Part shown: positions 51,069 through 62,509 of the stretch, piece after piece
Position numbering within the stretch: position 1 is the stretch's first letter
Layout: every line of letters begins with the position of its first letter
DNA from: Euptelea pleiosperma
Lineage: Eukaryota; Streptophyta; Magnoliopsida; Ranunculales; Eupteleaceae
Direction of reading: 5' to 3'
Assembly: GCA_035048495.1 (NCBI GenBank)
Contig: CM068553.1
Coordinates: forward strand, 26,932,978-26,996,977
DNA length: 64,000 nt
Notes under the pieces: generated by a model
The model's database searches: none
Seen by the model: only the letters and a program-made list of their open reading frames with translations
Told to the model about the DNA's origin: nothing
Made by a program: the position numbers and the translations under genes

Positions 51069-52139
51069 CTAAATTTATAATTATGTTAATTCAACCTCTC
51101 TCTTTTACTTTGTGAAATTTTCAACTTTTTTTTTCGTTGTTCAAAGCTTGATGTTTTTCTTAATGTGTGCTTAGGCACGCAATTACAACAAGAATTTTAG
51201 CTGGTTGTGATGTTGGGAATCTGTTTGTTTATTGTAGAACCTAGATATCACTTTATCACAAAGAAGTTTTAGAAGGTTGGTGATATGTGATAAGAATAAG
51301 ATCTAACTTCTAATTTTCGGGAATCCTAGCTCAAGGACCAGCACCATCTATTGCCTTTTTTTTATCAGTCGCATTGGTTTACTACTTTTCCATCCCAGTA
51401 CTCCATAGCTTCTTTGATTCAGCTTTTTGAATTCCACAAAATCAGTTGGATGGCAGCTTCAGAAATACAGAAGAGATGGAGATGGAGAAGGAGAAGGAGA
51501 AGAAGAAGAACTACCTTAGAGTGCCGGAGATGAAGACGACAAGGGCGTCGTGCTGCTATAACGACAGAAGCAAGGGTGCCGTGAGCTCAAATGGTTAGGG
51601 CAAGCTCGAAGCAGAGTTTGTAAATGTCAAAGTAGAGTTTGTAAAATGTCGTGAGCTCAAATGGTTAGGGCAAGCTCGAATGGTGTTTTTTGGCTTTTCT
51701 ACGGTGTAAATCATTCGCATAACAATGGTGTGCAAGTGATTGCTCAAGGGGTAAGATGAGCATTGATTTGCTAAAGAGGGTGTGGGATTCGTTGCATGCA
51801 TGCAAATCAAAATTGGCCATTGCATGCGTACCAAACACACTTGGGAATTGATTGCATATGCAAATCGGTTTGCACACCCTATTTGCACACGTACCAAATG
51901 CACCCTTAGAGTGTGTTTTCATCAAGTTCAAATCCTCCAAATCCTCAGAACTAGATCCGAACTTGATTCCCTGGATTACGTCAAAATGCCAACCCAAGTG
52001 ACTTGAGCATTGGAGTATTTTTTTAACAGGTCCATCCCCTTCAGATATCAAGCGCTCTGGAAGATTAAAATAAGGGTCTCTCTAGGGGCGCCCACCTCTT
52101 TGAGCTGGGAAAAATCCCACCGCCTGAGAAGTTTTCTCA
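51069..52139. other. intergenic DNA with a 69-bp direct duplication
   Basis: 'gtgagctcaaatggttaggg' with its flank occurs at 51581 and 51650. Around 51780-51900 'ttgcatgcatgcaaatc' and 'caaatgcaccc' hint at a MITE end. No gene was recognised. Confidence 0.5.
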
Positions 52140-52780
52140 TGGATGTGTGGCCCTTCCTTGGTGGACATACTAACCAAAACTCAGCCTCCTTAGTGATTTC
52201 TAACTGTTGGAGTGAAATCATTTTCATGCGTTTATTTTTAGGGTTGGGCTCCAGTTATCGCTCTAAAATGACAGGCTCCTGTTACAGGACACAATATGAG
52301 CCACGTGTCACACTCTTAGAGGACTCTGACCGTATGGATGTTTGGCCAATCCCTAGGTGGACTTACAAACCAAAAATTATCCAATCCCTAGGCGTTGGAT
52401 CTCTGTACCTCAAATACTGCTCAAATTTCCACAGTTGAGATCAACCCATGAAAATAAGTCCAATCCAACGCCTATAAATCACTAATCAGGCTGGTTTTTG
52501 GTTTGTTGGTCCAATTAGGGATTGGTCAAACATCCATACGGTCATAGTCCTTTAAGAGTGACACGTGTCTCATATTGTGTCCTGTAAGGGGAGCCTGTCA
52601 TTTTAGGGCGGTAACTGAAGCCTGAGCCTTATTTTTAACCGTGGGACTTAGAACTTTATTTGGGGCACTCTGATCCAAAGGTTAGAAAGCTGATTTTTGT
52701 TATGTAGGTCCACATACGGTAGGGTCAACATCTATACGGTTAGTGCTCTAAGAATGTGCCACGTGACTCATACTTTGGTC
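52140..52780. repeat. foldback-family element interrupted by a second MITE
   Basis: 52140-52231 and 52638-52780 together match 38276-38500 (shared 'gtggac.tactaaccaaaact', 'ggggcactctgatccaaagg', 'atgtgccacgtgactcat'). The insertion at 52241 splits the block at 'ttattttta'. Confidence 0.75.
52241..52628. mobile_element. Mutator-like foldback MITE (388 bp) with 9-bp duplication
   Basis: Ends GGGTTGGGCTCCAGTTATCG and, inverted, GGCTCAGGCTTCAGTTACCG. The arms extend over 150 bp on each side. The perfect duplication ttattttta is at 52232-52240 and 52629-52637. The related copy at about 38365 shows the empty site. Arms carry 'catatggatgtttgg'-type blocks found across 52-63 kb. Confidence 0.85.
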
Positions 52781-52849
52781 CGCTGGCTGCGCTAGATTTT
52801 CTCTCACAAATCCTTTTTACCTGCCACCTCAGCTCCACATACAACAGAG

Positions 52850-53220
52850 TAGAACTTTGCTGACCAGAACGGTTAGCTTACGGACTGCAATATGAACCAC
52901 GTGGCACACTTACAGTGGACTCTGACCATATGGATGTTTGGCTAATCCCTAGGTGGACCTACAAACCAAAAATCAATATTATTAGCTATTTCAAACCTTT
53001 GGATCTTTGTACCACAAATAATGGTCAATAATACTCAGATTCAACGGTTAAAAATCAACCCATGAAAACGACTACAATCCAACGCTTAGAAATTACTAAT
53101 CGGGATACGTTTTGGTCTGTATGTACATCTAGGGTTGTGCCAAACATCCATACGGTCAGAAATCTCTAAGAATATTGCACATGGCTCATATTGCGGTCGG
53201 TCGGCAACTTTGCTGGTCAA
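52850..53220. repeat. foldback element of the same family
   Basis: Inverted arms: 'aactttgctgaccag..aatatgaaccacgtgg..atggatgtttggctaatccc' on the left and its inverse ending 'cggcaactttgctggtcaaa' on the right. No clear duplication was found. Confidence 0.7.
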
Positions 53221-53262
53221 AAAAAAACCTACCTCATTCATTATATCTTTATCATTTTCATT

Positions 53263-53548
53263 GGTATATTTTAGCAACACCCCCCTGAAAATTGAAAGTA
53301 TATAGTAGTACCCCCTTATACATTCAAATGTTAGAATTACCTCCCTTGACTTAGTTTAACAGTGGTTGACTTAAGTCACACGCAGTCAGTATTATACTTG
53401 CAATATTACAGTGGTGCATGATTCATGACACGTTATAACGTTAGTCAAACGACGGTTAAACTGGGTCAAGGGGTAGTTCTGAAGTTTGAAATTATAAAGG
53501 GGTATTATTAATTATCTTCAAATTTCAAGGGGGTGTTGCTAAAATACC
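53263..53548. repeat. foldback element with GGTATATTTTAGCAACACCC ends
   Basis: The left end and the inverse of the right end (GGTATTTTAGCAACACCCCC) agree over about 26 bp, and inner 'gttgactta'/'gtcaaac' blocks are also inverted. No ORF. Confidence 0.75.
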
Positions 53549-53639
53549 ATATTCATCGCTTTTATTTCTTGGGACTTGGGAGCCGAGGGAGAAAGAAAGA
53601 CATTTGACCTAGCGTCACTATTCACAGGCCTCGTGATTT

Positions 53640-54430
53640 CTCCCTTTTTAACTCATTCTCTCTCTCTCTCTCTCCCTCTCTCTTCGTCGTTATCATTAGG
53701 GAGGATCAAATCGGGATAGCCTCGGCGACGAAATCCATGGGAGTTTCTCTCTCATAGGTACGTGATTGCCAAAATCCTGAAAAAGAGAAAAAAGGTCCAG
53801 ATTTTTTTTTTTTTTATCAGACTTCTCGCTCGCTTTTGATCCGCCATTAAAGCTCTATTTCCAAGTTCTCAGATTTCTCGCCTTCTTTCCCTTGCTGCTG
53901 CTGCCTAGATCTATTAGAGGATCTCTCCTTTTTTTTTTTCTCACAGTTATTAACTCTTTCGAGCTTCTGTCGCTCATGATCTTCACTTTTCTATTTTGTC
54001 TCTCAAGTTCCTTCGGTTTCGTGGTGTAAAATCTCCCGATTTTTAAATTTCTTTCTCAACAGAGGAGCTTTCAGAACAAAGCTTTCGGAAAGAATTTTTA
54101 GCTAAAAAACGAAAAAAAATTTCTTGATTTTGACTTTAAAAATTCTCTTCCCCGTAATATTGAAGCCAAAGCTTGAATATCGCACCTATCGATCTTTAAA
54201 GTCTGCACGAAAGCTCCTCAATTCGCTTTTGGGTAAGAAAGTTTTTTCTTGATATAGAAAAATTTGCTTAAATTCTAGGGAAAAAAAATCTGATCGGAAA
54301 CTCCTTTGATCTTCGAATACCCAAAATAAAATAAAAAATAGAAATTGGGCTCTGATGATTTTCCCTTGTCATTTGAAATCCTCAGGTTGCTGTGTTGATA
54401 TTCTGCCAAAAATTGCACTCTTGAGTAGAG
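53640..54430 (+). promoter_or_regulatory. probable 5' UTR of the TMEM45/DUF716 gene, with intron and small upstream ORF
   Basis: A CT-rich tract (53650-53690) precedes a likely leader exon that ends '..ctctcatag' at 53757 before consensus donor 'gtacgt'. An acceptor 'tcctcag' ends at 54385, 45 bp before the ATG. A six-codon upstream ORF, MGVSLS, stops exactly at the proposed donor (53737-53757). Leader introns of this kind are common in plants. The exact transcription start cannot be read. Confidence 0.55.
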
Positions 54431-54777
54431 ATGGGATCCTTCAAAGGGCACGTTCTTCCGGGGACCTTGTTTCTAGTAGTTGGGATTTGGCACATATGGA
54501 GCTCGGTGGTGAGGTACGTTTCGAACCCTAAGTCGTTCAGGGTTCGGATTTGGAATCCTGTACCAGGGTTGAACGGGAGGCTGAAGCACCTCGAGCTTTA
54601 TGTAATCGCCATCGGAGCGTTCATCGACATGTGCATCGAGCTTCTCTACTCCACCCACCTCAAGTTCTTCGTTAATGGCGTCTTGAATCCCTCTCACATG
54701 AACGACTTCGAGCACTCTGGGATGCTTCTCATGTTCTTCATCTTCGGCGTCGTCGCTTTGCTTACCGAGAAAACCAG
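54431..54777 (+). CDS. TMEM45/DUF716 gene exon 1
   Basis: Encodes residues 1-115 plus two bases, from the ATG (context 'gagatggg') through [20 protein letters not shown] and [11 protein letters not shown]. Synonymous third positions are G/C-rich (for example cgc, ctc), unlike the surrounding AT-rich repeats. Confidence 0.92.
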
Positions 54778-57700
54778 GTCAGACTCCTTTTCTTCTTTCT
54801 AACTAAATCAGAATCAATCAAACGCTGAGAAAAGTTTTCGATCCTCCACCCACAAAATGCCACGTAGCACCCACCATTAATGTTTGGTCTGCAAAGTTGC
54901 TCACCGTCCACAATATGAGCAACGTGGCACCCTTCCTTAGGTTGACATGCAGACCAAAAATCAGCCTGATTAGTGATTTCAAACCTTTGGATCTTTGTAC
55001 CCCAAATCTGTATATCTATACTGCCATGTCATCACCCTCTACCACGGTCCCACCTTTCATTCTCACTCCTTTTTGATAAATCCCTAAAATCTCTCCATCT
55101 ACCGTTACATTTCGAGTAAAACTTCTGTCACAAGACAACACAAAATATGGGCCACGTGGCACACTATTAGAGGGCGTTGACCGTATGGAACTTTGGCCAA
55201 ACATCCATAAGGTCAGAAATGATCTCTAATGTTAAGTCTGTATGTCCATCTATGTTAATCAACTCTGAGACAAGTTTTCAATCCTCCACACAACAAATGC
55301 CACATGGCAACATTCAGTGGGCCTACCGACCATTAATGTTAGGTCCACATCTTGGTGGAATTACACGCTAAAATCAGCGTAGGAATGATGGTTGCTAGCC
55401 GTTGGATTTTAAGTCCATAACGAAAATATACTCATATACGGTGGCTAAAAATTAAAAACTAGGTTTTTTTTTGGGTGTGGGTCCACCAAGGGGTTCTGGG
55501 TGCAATTTTTGGCGTTTGGTAGATGGAACTTTGCTCTACTATCTAATTGGGGACCCGACCCATCCAATTGGAGCATTTGGTCATGCGAATTGAACGATCT
55601 TAGACATTGGATTTAGAGATAAATTCAGAATGTGGTTAGGATTATTTCATCAATATGATTGATGGACAATTGCCTATCCAAAAGAGGTGGGCCACTGATT
55701 GACCAGTCTGGAGCACTGATCCATGAATCAGTGGTAAGAGCACCATCTCGACTGATTGTCGGCTGAGGTCGTCTGAGGTCCCACGTCCCAAGAAGGATCG
55801 GAGGTCATTTGGATGGACAAAAGAGTCATGAGTAGCGCAAAATGAAGTAGTCGAGAAAATGTTGGGAGTGGAGAGAGCAAAAAAAGTAGGAAGGGTATCA
55901 ATGCTACTTTACCGATTGGTGAAATTACGAGGCATAAAGAGGGCACGTGCGGTTGATACCTTTGACTAGCACTGGCCATTGCATCAACCCATCGAAAGCT
56001 TCTAGATGTTCACGAGAAAACTTGTTTCCAGCAAGGTTTAAAGGAGGCCGTTTTAACGGTTAAACGGACTGGGGGCGTTACCGTTTAAACGGCCGTTAAA
56101 ACGGATTGAAACGGTCAGGGGCAAAAATAGAAAAAATGGAATTAAACAGAATTTAACGGTTTTAACGGAAAAAAACAGAAAAAGTGGCGCTGAAATTCAA
56201 ATTTTGAAATTTGAAAATTAAAAAAAAAAGGAATTTAACGGAAATTAAATGGATTTTAACGGAATTAAACAGTTTTAACGGCTGGGTTTTTTTTTCACAA
56301 ATTTTTTCAAAATTAAACGGCTGTTTAAATGATTTTAACGGCCGTTAAAACCAAAAAACAGCCGTTTTTTTCAAAACCAATAAAACGGTTTAAACGAAAC
56401 GGGCTTGGGGCGTTACCGTTTAAACGGCCGTTTTTAAAACCATGGTTTCCAGAACTCTCCAAAAACAGCAATTTTTGAACTCTACAAAGCCATGTGGAAG
56501 TTCCACTGTTAGAGATCCATGATCTTATGTATGTTGGAAACATTCCTGACCTTGAAGACCAAAAATCGGCTGAATATGTGTTTTCTAGCCGTTGGATTTG
56601 AATCTTTTTCATGGCTTGAATTTCAACCATGGATTCAAAAGTTATTTTGGGTACTAAGATTGCTAAACTTTGACGATGGACCACAGTATGTGTCACATGG
56701 CACACTATTAGAGGGCAAAACCATGAAAAAGATTCTAGGCCAAACATCCATACGAGGTCAATGATCTCTAATAATAATAATAATAAGGGAATTTTTGACA
56801 TACCCCAATCTTATTTTTAAAATTTAGCTGACATACCCCCTATGACTTGGTCCACATCATTTGACCAATGTTGACCCCAGTTGACTACTCCATTTTGTAT
56901 TAATGGACAAAAATGCCCTTGTCTTCAACCTTAGAACAAGGGTTTGGGTTTCGGCCAAAACCCAAACCCAAACCCCAAATCAAACATGAAAATAAGAGAT
57001 TAAAAATAAAACGAAAATCATTGTTGGTAAACCTTAGATTTTTTTTTTTATTTTTATGAATTAAGTAATGATTGAAAATAAAAAACTATAAAAATAGATA
57101 AAACTCATGAGGGAATGTGATTTCTTTTTAAAATTGAGAGAAACATCTTTACAAAATCCATGTTTCTCAAAAGCTTAAAATATAAATTGTTTTATTCTTG
57201 TTTTTCATTTTTGTTAATGAAATTTTTAGAAATATAGTAATATGTTTTTTTTTTCTTTCAAAACCTTGAGTTTTAAATTATTGCCAGAGCAGTGGTCGGC
57301 CGGTCATGAGACTTATGTGGGTTGGTCGCCGGTGATGTGCGGCCAACCCATTGGAGTCTCTTGGCTGATGGTCCTTCACAGCCATTTGATTTTCGGGTTT
57401 AGGTTTTAACCCAAACCTTTGTTCCAAGGTTGAAGACAAGGGCATTTCTGTTATTTAATACAAAATTTTGTAGTCAACTCGAGTCAACACTGGTCAAATG
57501 ATAGTAGACCGAGTCATAGGGGGTATATCAGCTTTTGTCAAATTGTGGGGGGTATGTCAAAAATTCTTTAATAATAATAATAGAAAAGATAGTAGGGCTT
57601 GCGTCACCCAAGTGGTTGAGGCACTTCCTAAACCCCTATCATCTAGTGGCACATGTGAGGGAGGGAATGGGCAAACTTAAAAGAACCGGTTGAAAATAAA

Positions 57701-60700
57701 AGAGTGCAAGCTGTCTCCAGAACAATGTCTTTATTTGTTGGCTTCAACCAGCCGTCCAAGTTGTCTGCACCGCCCTCAACGTGGCACTCAATGATGGGGG
57801 TTGAGGAGATGCCTCAATGAAAGCGCAGAGGCGGGGTTAAACTTTTGGGTCGTGATGTAACAAGGTACACCTGAGATCTTTTCATTTGCGGAAACGGCAT
57901 TTTGGTAGTCACCACTGCCATCTGGGCCCACTGACCGCATTGATGTTTAGCCCACCCTTTAAAAGACATTTATACGAAAAATCAGCTTGTTTAATAATTT
58001 TTAGCCGTTGGTTTTAGTACTCAAAAAATGGTTGTATTCAACCGATATAAGAACGCCTTAAATGGTGCTAAAAAGTGTTAAAATCTAATGGTTATAGATT
58101 ACCAATCAAGGTGATTTTTGGTATGTATATCCACCAAGGGGTGGGATAAACATCCGAGTGGTTAGTGGGCCCAGATGGCAGCCGTGACTACAAAAAATGC
58201 CGCTTCCGCAAATGAACAGTTTCAGGCATACCTTGTTACATATTTTTCCAAAACTTTTTAGCCTTAGAAAAGGGTCGTGATATAACAAGGTATACCTGAG
58301 ATCTTTTCCTTTGCGAAGCGGCATCTTTGGTAGTCAACACTGCCATTTGGGCCCACTGACTGCATGGATGTTTAGCCCACTCCTTAATAGACATTCATAC
58401 AAAAAATCAGCTTATTAGCCGTTGGTTTTAGTACTCAAAAAATGAGTGCATTCAACGGCTATAAGAACACCTTAAAAAGTGTTAAAATATAATGGTTATA
58501 GAATACCAATCAAGGTGATTTTTGGTCTGTATATCCACAAAGGGGTGGGATAAACATCCATGCAGTTAGTGGGCCCAGATGGCAGCGGCGACTACCAAAA
58601 ATGCCGCTTCCGCAAATGAAACATTTTCAGGCAAACCTTGTTACATCTTTTTCCTTAGAAAAAAGGCACAACGTAAGAAAATAGTCATTCTGATAATAAT
58701 TGTAACTTTATAACAATGTCAAATTATTTATTTATTTTATATTTTCATACTTTTGGTCGACATAATACCACCCCTTTTGAATCTTGAGTAGTACTTCCAT
58801 GCCCTAATCATTGACTTACTACAACGTGTGTGTGGGTCCCATCATATATACGTGCCTTTCATAATTTCTTTTACTTTCTGCTTTCCATCCTATCTTTACT
58901 AGGGGTGTCAATTTTACCCGATTTAATCGGAACCGAACCGGAACCGAAAAAACCGGTTCCGGTACCATAATTTTGGGAACCGATTAAAAAGAACCGGAAC
59001 CGGAACCGAACCGGAAACTAATGGTTACGGTTCCGATACTCTAATATGGAACCGAAACCGATAAGAACCGGAACCAATATATAAATATAGTGTAAAAATT
59101 CTCATATTACCAAGATTGGACCCATTATACCCGAAACCGGAACTGGAACTGACAAAAACTACATAATCGGTTCCGGTTTTGGTACCATCACTTTGAGAAC
59201 CGGAACCGATAAGTACCCGAACTGATAAGAACCGGAACCATTTGTTCCGGTTCTGGTCACCTTAGGAACCGAACCGGAACCGACCCGTTGACACCCCTAA
59301 TCTTTACCTCCACATTTATGAGTAAAACTTCCATCACAAGAAATTGTAAATCTCACAATCACAAGCCAATGAGTTCTCGGCACGTACACAATTGCTTTTG
59401 CAACGTACCCATGTGCTTTGGCTTTGAGGTGTACGTGCCGAGAACTCATTGGCTGTGATTGTGTTATTTGCAATCCGATTGTGACAGAAGTTTTACTCCA
59501 CATTTATGATTGCTTCATAGATTACGTTCAACTTGCTCCCATCACTACTTTAGGAAAAAAACTATTTGATGCAGAGGACTGTCGTGGCCTTACATGTCTC
59601 TCTTTTTTTGGGGCCCACTAAGCGAATTGGATGTTTAGCCCGCTCATTGTTGGATAAAGTTAAACACATTAAAAATAAGCATGATTGATGTTATCTACCC
59701 CATGTAATAACATGTTTTAATCCAATGGCCAGAATCAATCCTAAAAAAAATTATACTAAAATCTATAATTAGAAATAATCAATCAGGTTGATTTTTGGTT
59801 AGTGAGCCCAATAAAATGCGCTATTTAGGGCTACCTCTTCATTTTAGGGCCTAGCCGGAAAATAACCAGTTCAAGAACGTTGTAACTACTTTTTAAGAAA
59901 TGAACTGGTTCCTGGGACTGAGGCCTTTTTTTGCAGGCTCCCAGGCTTGTCTTCTCGGGGGTGTGGTGTGGATTCCAAGAATCCAACGGTGGTTTTGCTT
60001 CGGCAAAAAGCGATGTCAGCTCAGCACTATCACCCTCGTTGCATTCTCGGAATCAATGCCCAAGAAGACAAGTCCCCGAGCCTTGTCAAATTTTTTTAGA
60101 AATGGTCACCATGTAACAAGCTATAGCTCGCGCTTTTTGTGTAAGCTATTACCATTTTTGTTACTCTCTGAATGCATTGATGTCTAATTTAACCCACCCC
60201 TTGGTATACATTGGTACCAAGAATTAACTTGTTCGATGATTTTTAGCCATTGCGGTTAATACTCAAAAAGATGGTTGAAACCAATGGCTAGAATCGCTCC
60301 TTAAAAAAGTATTAAAATCTAATGGCTAGATATTGCGGGTCTATATCCACCAAGGGGTGGGCTAAATATCCATGCAGTCAGTGGGCCCAAAATAATGAGC
60401 TATTTAGGACTGCGAGAGTCCTCTACATCGACCACATCTAGGTCATAGCCGGGAAGAACCAGTTCAATGTTGTAACTACTTTTCAGAAAACCAAAGAAGG
60501 TCTTGTTTAAGAGCAAAATCTGAAAAAGTAGGAACTAGAAACACATAACAGAAGGAACAAAACTGGACTTCCCACGGCTGGCTCCAGTTTTTGGGTTTCC
60601 AAACTGGCCCTAGAGCTCTGTTACCATGATGGGTTACTATATATATGATATTAATAAAAATCACGTTCCTCCATATGTTTGTGCAGGTATCTTCCCCTCC

Positions 60701-61176
60701 CAGAAGGAGCTTTAAGCTTGATCGCTGCCACAGCATTCTGTGCCGAATATCTCTTGTTCTACTTCCACTCAACGACTCATAAAGGTCTGGAGGGCTACTA
60801 CCATCTCCTTCTCGTCCTCCTCATAGCCCTCTGCGTACTCTCCGCAGTTGCTGGGGCCCTCATCCCCACTAGTTTCCCAGTGGACTTGTCTAGTGGCATC
60901 GCTTTAACTCTCCAAGGCCTCTGGTTCTATCAGACAGCCTTCACTCTCTATGGGCCCATGATGCCCGACGGTTGTTTGCTGAAGGGAAATGAGATCAAGT
61001 GTCGGTCTATAGACAATGAGGTCCGAGGTGAGTTGCTTGCCAATTGCCAGCTCTTCTTCATGGTCTTCAGTGTCCTTGTTGCTGTTGTGGGGTCCTACGG
61101 TTTTGCGTCTGCTAGATATGGGCATTCGGAGCTGAGGAGCTTGCACGCAGCTGAACATCGATTCGGCGGTGACTAA
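54431..61176 (+). CDS. TMEM45/DUF716 family multi-pass membrane protein (2 exons, 278 aa)
   Basis: Exons 54431-54777 and 60687-61176 join in phase (AG|G = Arg) with GT..AG borders to a 278-residue protein. It starts [20 protein letters not shown] and has several hydrophobic helices: residues about 8-30, 55-75, 93-112 and 122-140, and three or four more in exon 2 ([39 protein letters not shown]). The GHVLPG and FEHSGM motifs and the helix pattern fit the DUF716/TMEM45 family. Length is normal. The family has no settled biochemical role; some plant members were linked to virus response. The frame is intact, so it is probably functional. Its intron has grown to 5.9 kb by MITE insertion. Confidence 0.9.
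56032..56444. mobile_element. hAT-like MITE rich in TTTAACGG units (413 bp)
   Basis: Ends CAAGGTTTAAAGG and, inverted, CATGGTTTTAAA, with an 8-bp duplication gtttccag (56024-56031 and 56445-56452). The interior repeats 'taaacggccgtt' and 'tttaacgg' in both orientations. Partial copies lie at 33958 and 63764. Confidence 0.8.
56788..57570. repeat. foldback element with GGGAATTTTTGACATACCCC ends (about 780 bp)
   Basis: Left GGGAATTTTTGACATACCCC matches the inverse of the right end (AAGAATTTTTGACATACCCC). Inner blocks 'caagggcat'/'atgcccttg' and 'gttgac'/'gtcaac' are also inverted. Both borders abut AAT-type runs, so the duplication cannot be resolved. Confidence 0.7.
57847..58668. repeat. two tandem copies of an about 400-bp MITE
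   Basis: Each copy begins GGGTCGTGAT then (G/A)TAACAAGGTA and ends ACCTTGTTACAT, with inverted arms including 'tttgcgga..cggcat' and 'gggcccactgac'. Copies: about 57847-58260 and 58266-58668. The shared left flank 'gggtcgtgat' suggests duplication of the element with its surroundings, not two insertions. Confidence 0.75.
58900..59299. mobile_element. hAT MITE with TAGGGGTGTCAA ends (400 bp)
   Basis: Perfect inverted ends TAGGGGTGTCAA and TTGACACCCCTA, with a perfect 8-bp duplication atctttac (58892-58899 and 59300-59307). The interior is a run of degenerate 'ggaaccgaacc' units. End sequence and duplication length are those of hAT elements. Confidence 0.9.
59320..59498. mobile_element. Mutator-like foldback MITE (179 bp)
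   Basis: Inverted arms begin GAGTAAAACTTC and contain AGCCAATGAGTTCTCGGCAC on both sides; the element is almost a pure hairpin. A 9-bp duplication cacatttat flanks it (59311-59319 and 59499-59507). Confidence 0.85.
60687..61176 (+). CDS. TMEM45/DUF716 gene exon 2
   Basis: From acceptor 'tgcag' it reads [20 protein letters not shown] and [19 protein letters not shown], then [20 protein letters not shown] and the C-terminal [18 protein letters not shown], ending at TAA 61174-61176. The FHSTxHxGLEGxYH and LQGxWFxQ motifs are strongly conserved in the family. Confidence 0.92.
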
Positions 61177-61519
61177 AAAGAAGTAATCAATCTTTCACTT
61201 TTACAGTTTTACTCCTCTGTCCATCTCTTTCTATATTAGAGTAAATTTAGAGGATATAATATATGAGCACAATACCAACACATAATATGCAAATGTACTG
61301 TAGTTGATTAGGACCAACCACTCAAAGGGTCCCACCTAACACATCTCTTAAGTCAATAATCAGCGTGATTGGATGATCTCAACTGTCCGATTTATGCATT
61401 CCTCTGTAAAAATCTAGAGAGGAGTCGCATGCTTGTCTTTTTTGATATTGTTTGTTTGTCACTCTTACCATAAGCATTTATGAACAAAAGAGAAGTAGCA
61501 AAATCAGGATCCAAATGCA
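61177..61519 (+). other. 3' UTR and flank of the TMEM45/DUF716 gene
   Basis: No ORF. The 3' end of the transcript probably lies within the first few hundred bases; no single poly(A) signal stands out. Confidence 0.4.
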
Positions 61520-62500
61520 TTATATAATGTAAAAGAAAATTAGTCTGGATACAAAAGTAAGTTTTGTATCATAAACAACACAGAACAAGTGTCTGGTATA
61601 TCCAAAATGTAACCAGAGTCCAAAATTAGTTGAACGTTCCAACTGCTTCGACGTACATGAATCTATCTTCGCCATTGCGCCAGTTTAGAAACCTCTGCAG
61701 AGTGTTTGTAATATGAATAGTTTCCCTGATACCATACTGTCTTCAACCATTCATTCATTGTAGCGATAATAGTTCTTCTTAAGATGTCCTTTCTTATGAC
61801 AGGAAAAACATCTAAAGTCCTCCGTCTTTGAAGCAATTTCTTTCTTGTTTTGACGACAGAACAAATAGCCTTCCCTATCTTGGCCTCTGACTGAACTTTC
61901 TCATCCCAGTCCTTTTCAATCGGTTGTTCCTTGGACACTGCACAACCATATGTTCATATTCTACTCTCCGTGTCTCAATCTTTATTTCCCTTGCAGTTCA
62001 TTTATCATCCATTTTTATCTTGAGAACTGTAGTTAACCTTAAAAGTGTCATATTATCTAACAGTTGCGAAGCTGATACACCATGTCAGTCATCTTCAAAA
62101 TATGTTCCCACACACTACTTTCTACATCAAACTGCATGGACCCAAGTTGGCTAATTAATATAGAGACCATAACTTGGTCAAAACTACAAATTGAGCCTTG
62201 ATGACCTTGAAAAGTTCCTTCACAATCTCAGTCTCAAGGATCCCACCCCGAATTGATTCTAGGATTGAGTATTTGATGATTATCTTGTTAGGGTTTTAGA
62301 ACCTAAAACCATATGGAATGAAATCCTCTACTAGATATAATGAACAAGAATACTTGAGAAAATAGGATCTCCAGCTCAATATAGTATGAATTAGCACTTT
62401 TAGGATGCCCATATAAAATTAAATAAACAGAAATAGATACCTGTACCCATTGAAGCTGTTGACCAAGATAAACGAACAAACTAGTTTTCTCCAATTCTAC
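61520..62500 (-). mobile_element. copia remnant related to element F (gag and partial LTR)
   Basis: On the minus strand 61780-61880 encodes FCRQNKKEIASKTEDF and the zinc knuckle RCFSCHKKGHLKKNYY (last Cys replaced by Tyr). Further upstream frames resemble copia gag. At 62287-62340 'tgttagggttttagaacctaaaaccatatgg' resembles the start of the F LTR. The rest of the element is missing. Confidence 0.6.
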
Positions 62501-62509
62501 AGTTTGGAG

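Larger units (their letters stand above)
54778..60686 (+). other. 5.9-kb intron of the TMEM45/DUF716 gene, filled with foldback elements
   Basis: Apart from the elements listed separately, pieces of the 'atggatgtttggcc..aatccctaggtggac' family occur at 54890-55010, 55110-55260, 56500-56765, 59620-59830 and 60100-60400. The stretch 55260-56020 shows nothing further that I recognise. No exon was found within. Confidence 0.75.

Noticed and set aside
40589..51073. A target duplication for element F
   Set aside because: gtaag and ctaaa agree at only three of five positions, so no duplication is claimed.
51595..52051. Overlapping minus ORFs (102 and 128 codons) in intergenic DNA
   Set aside because: They overlap in different frames, span a direct duplication and MITE-like ends, and show no domain.
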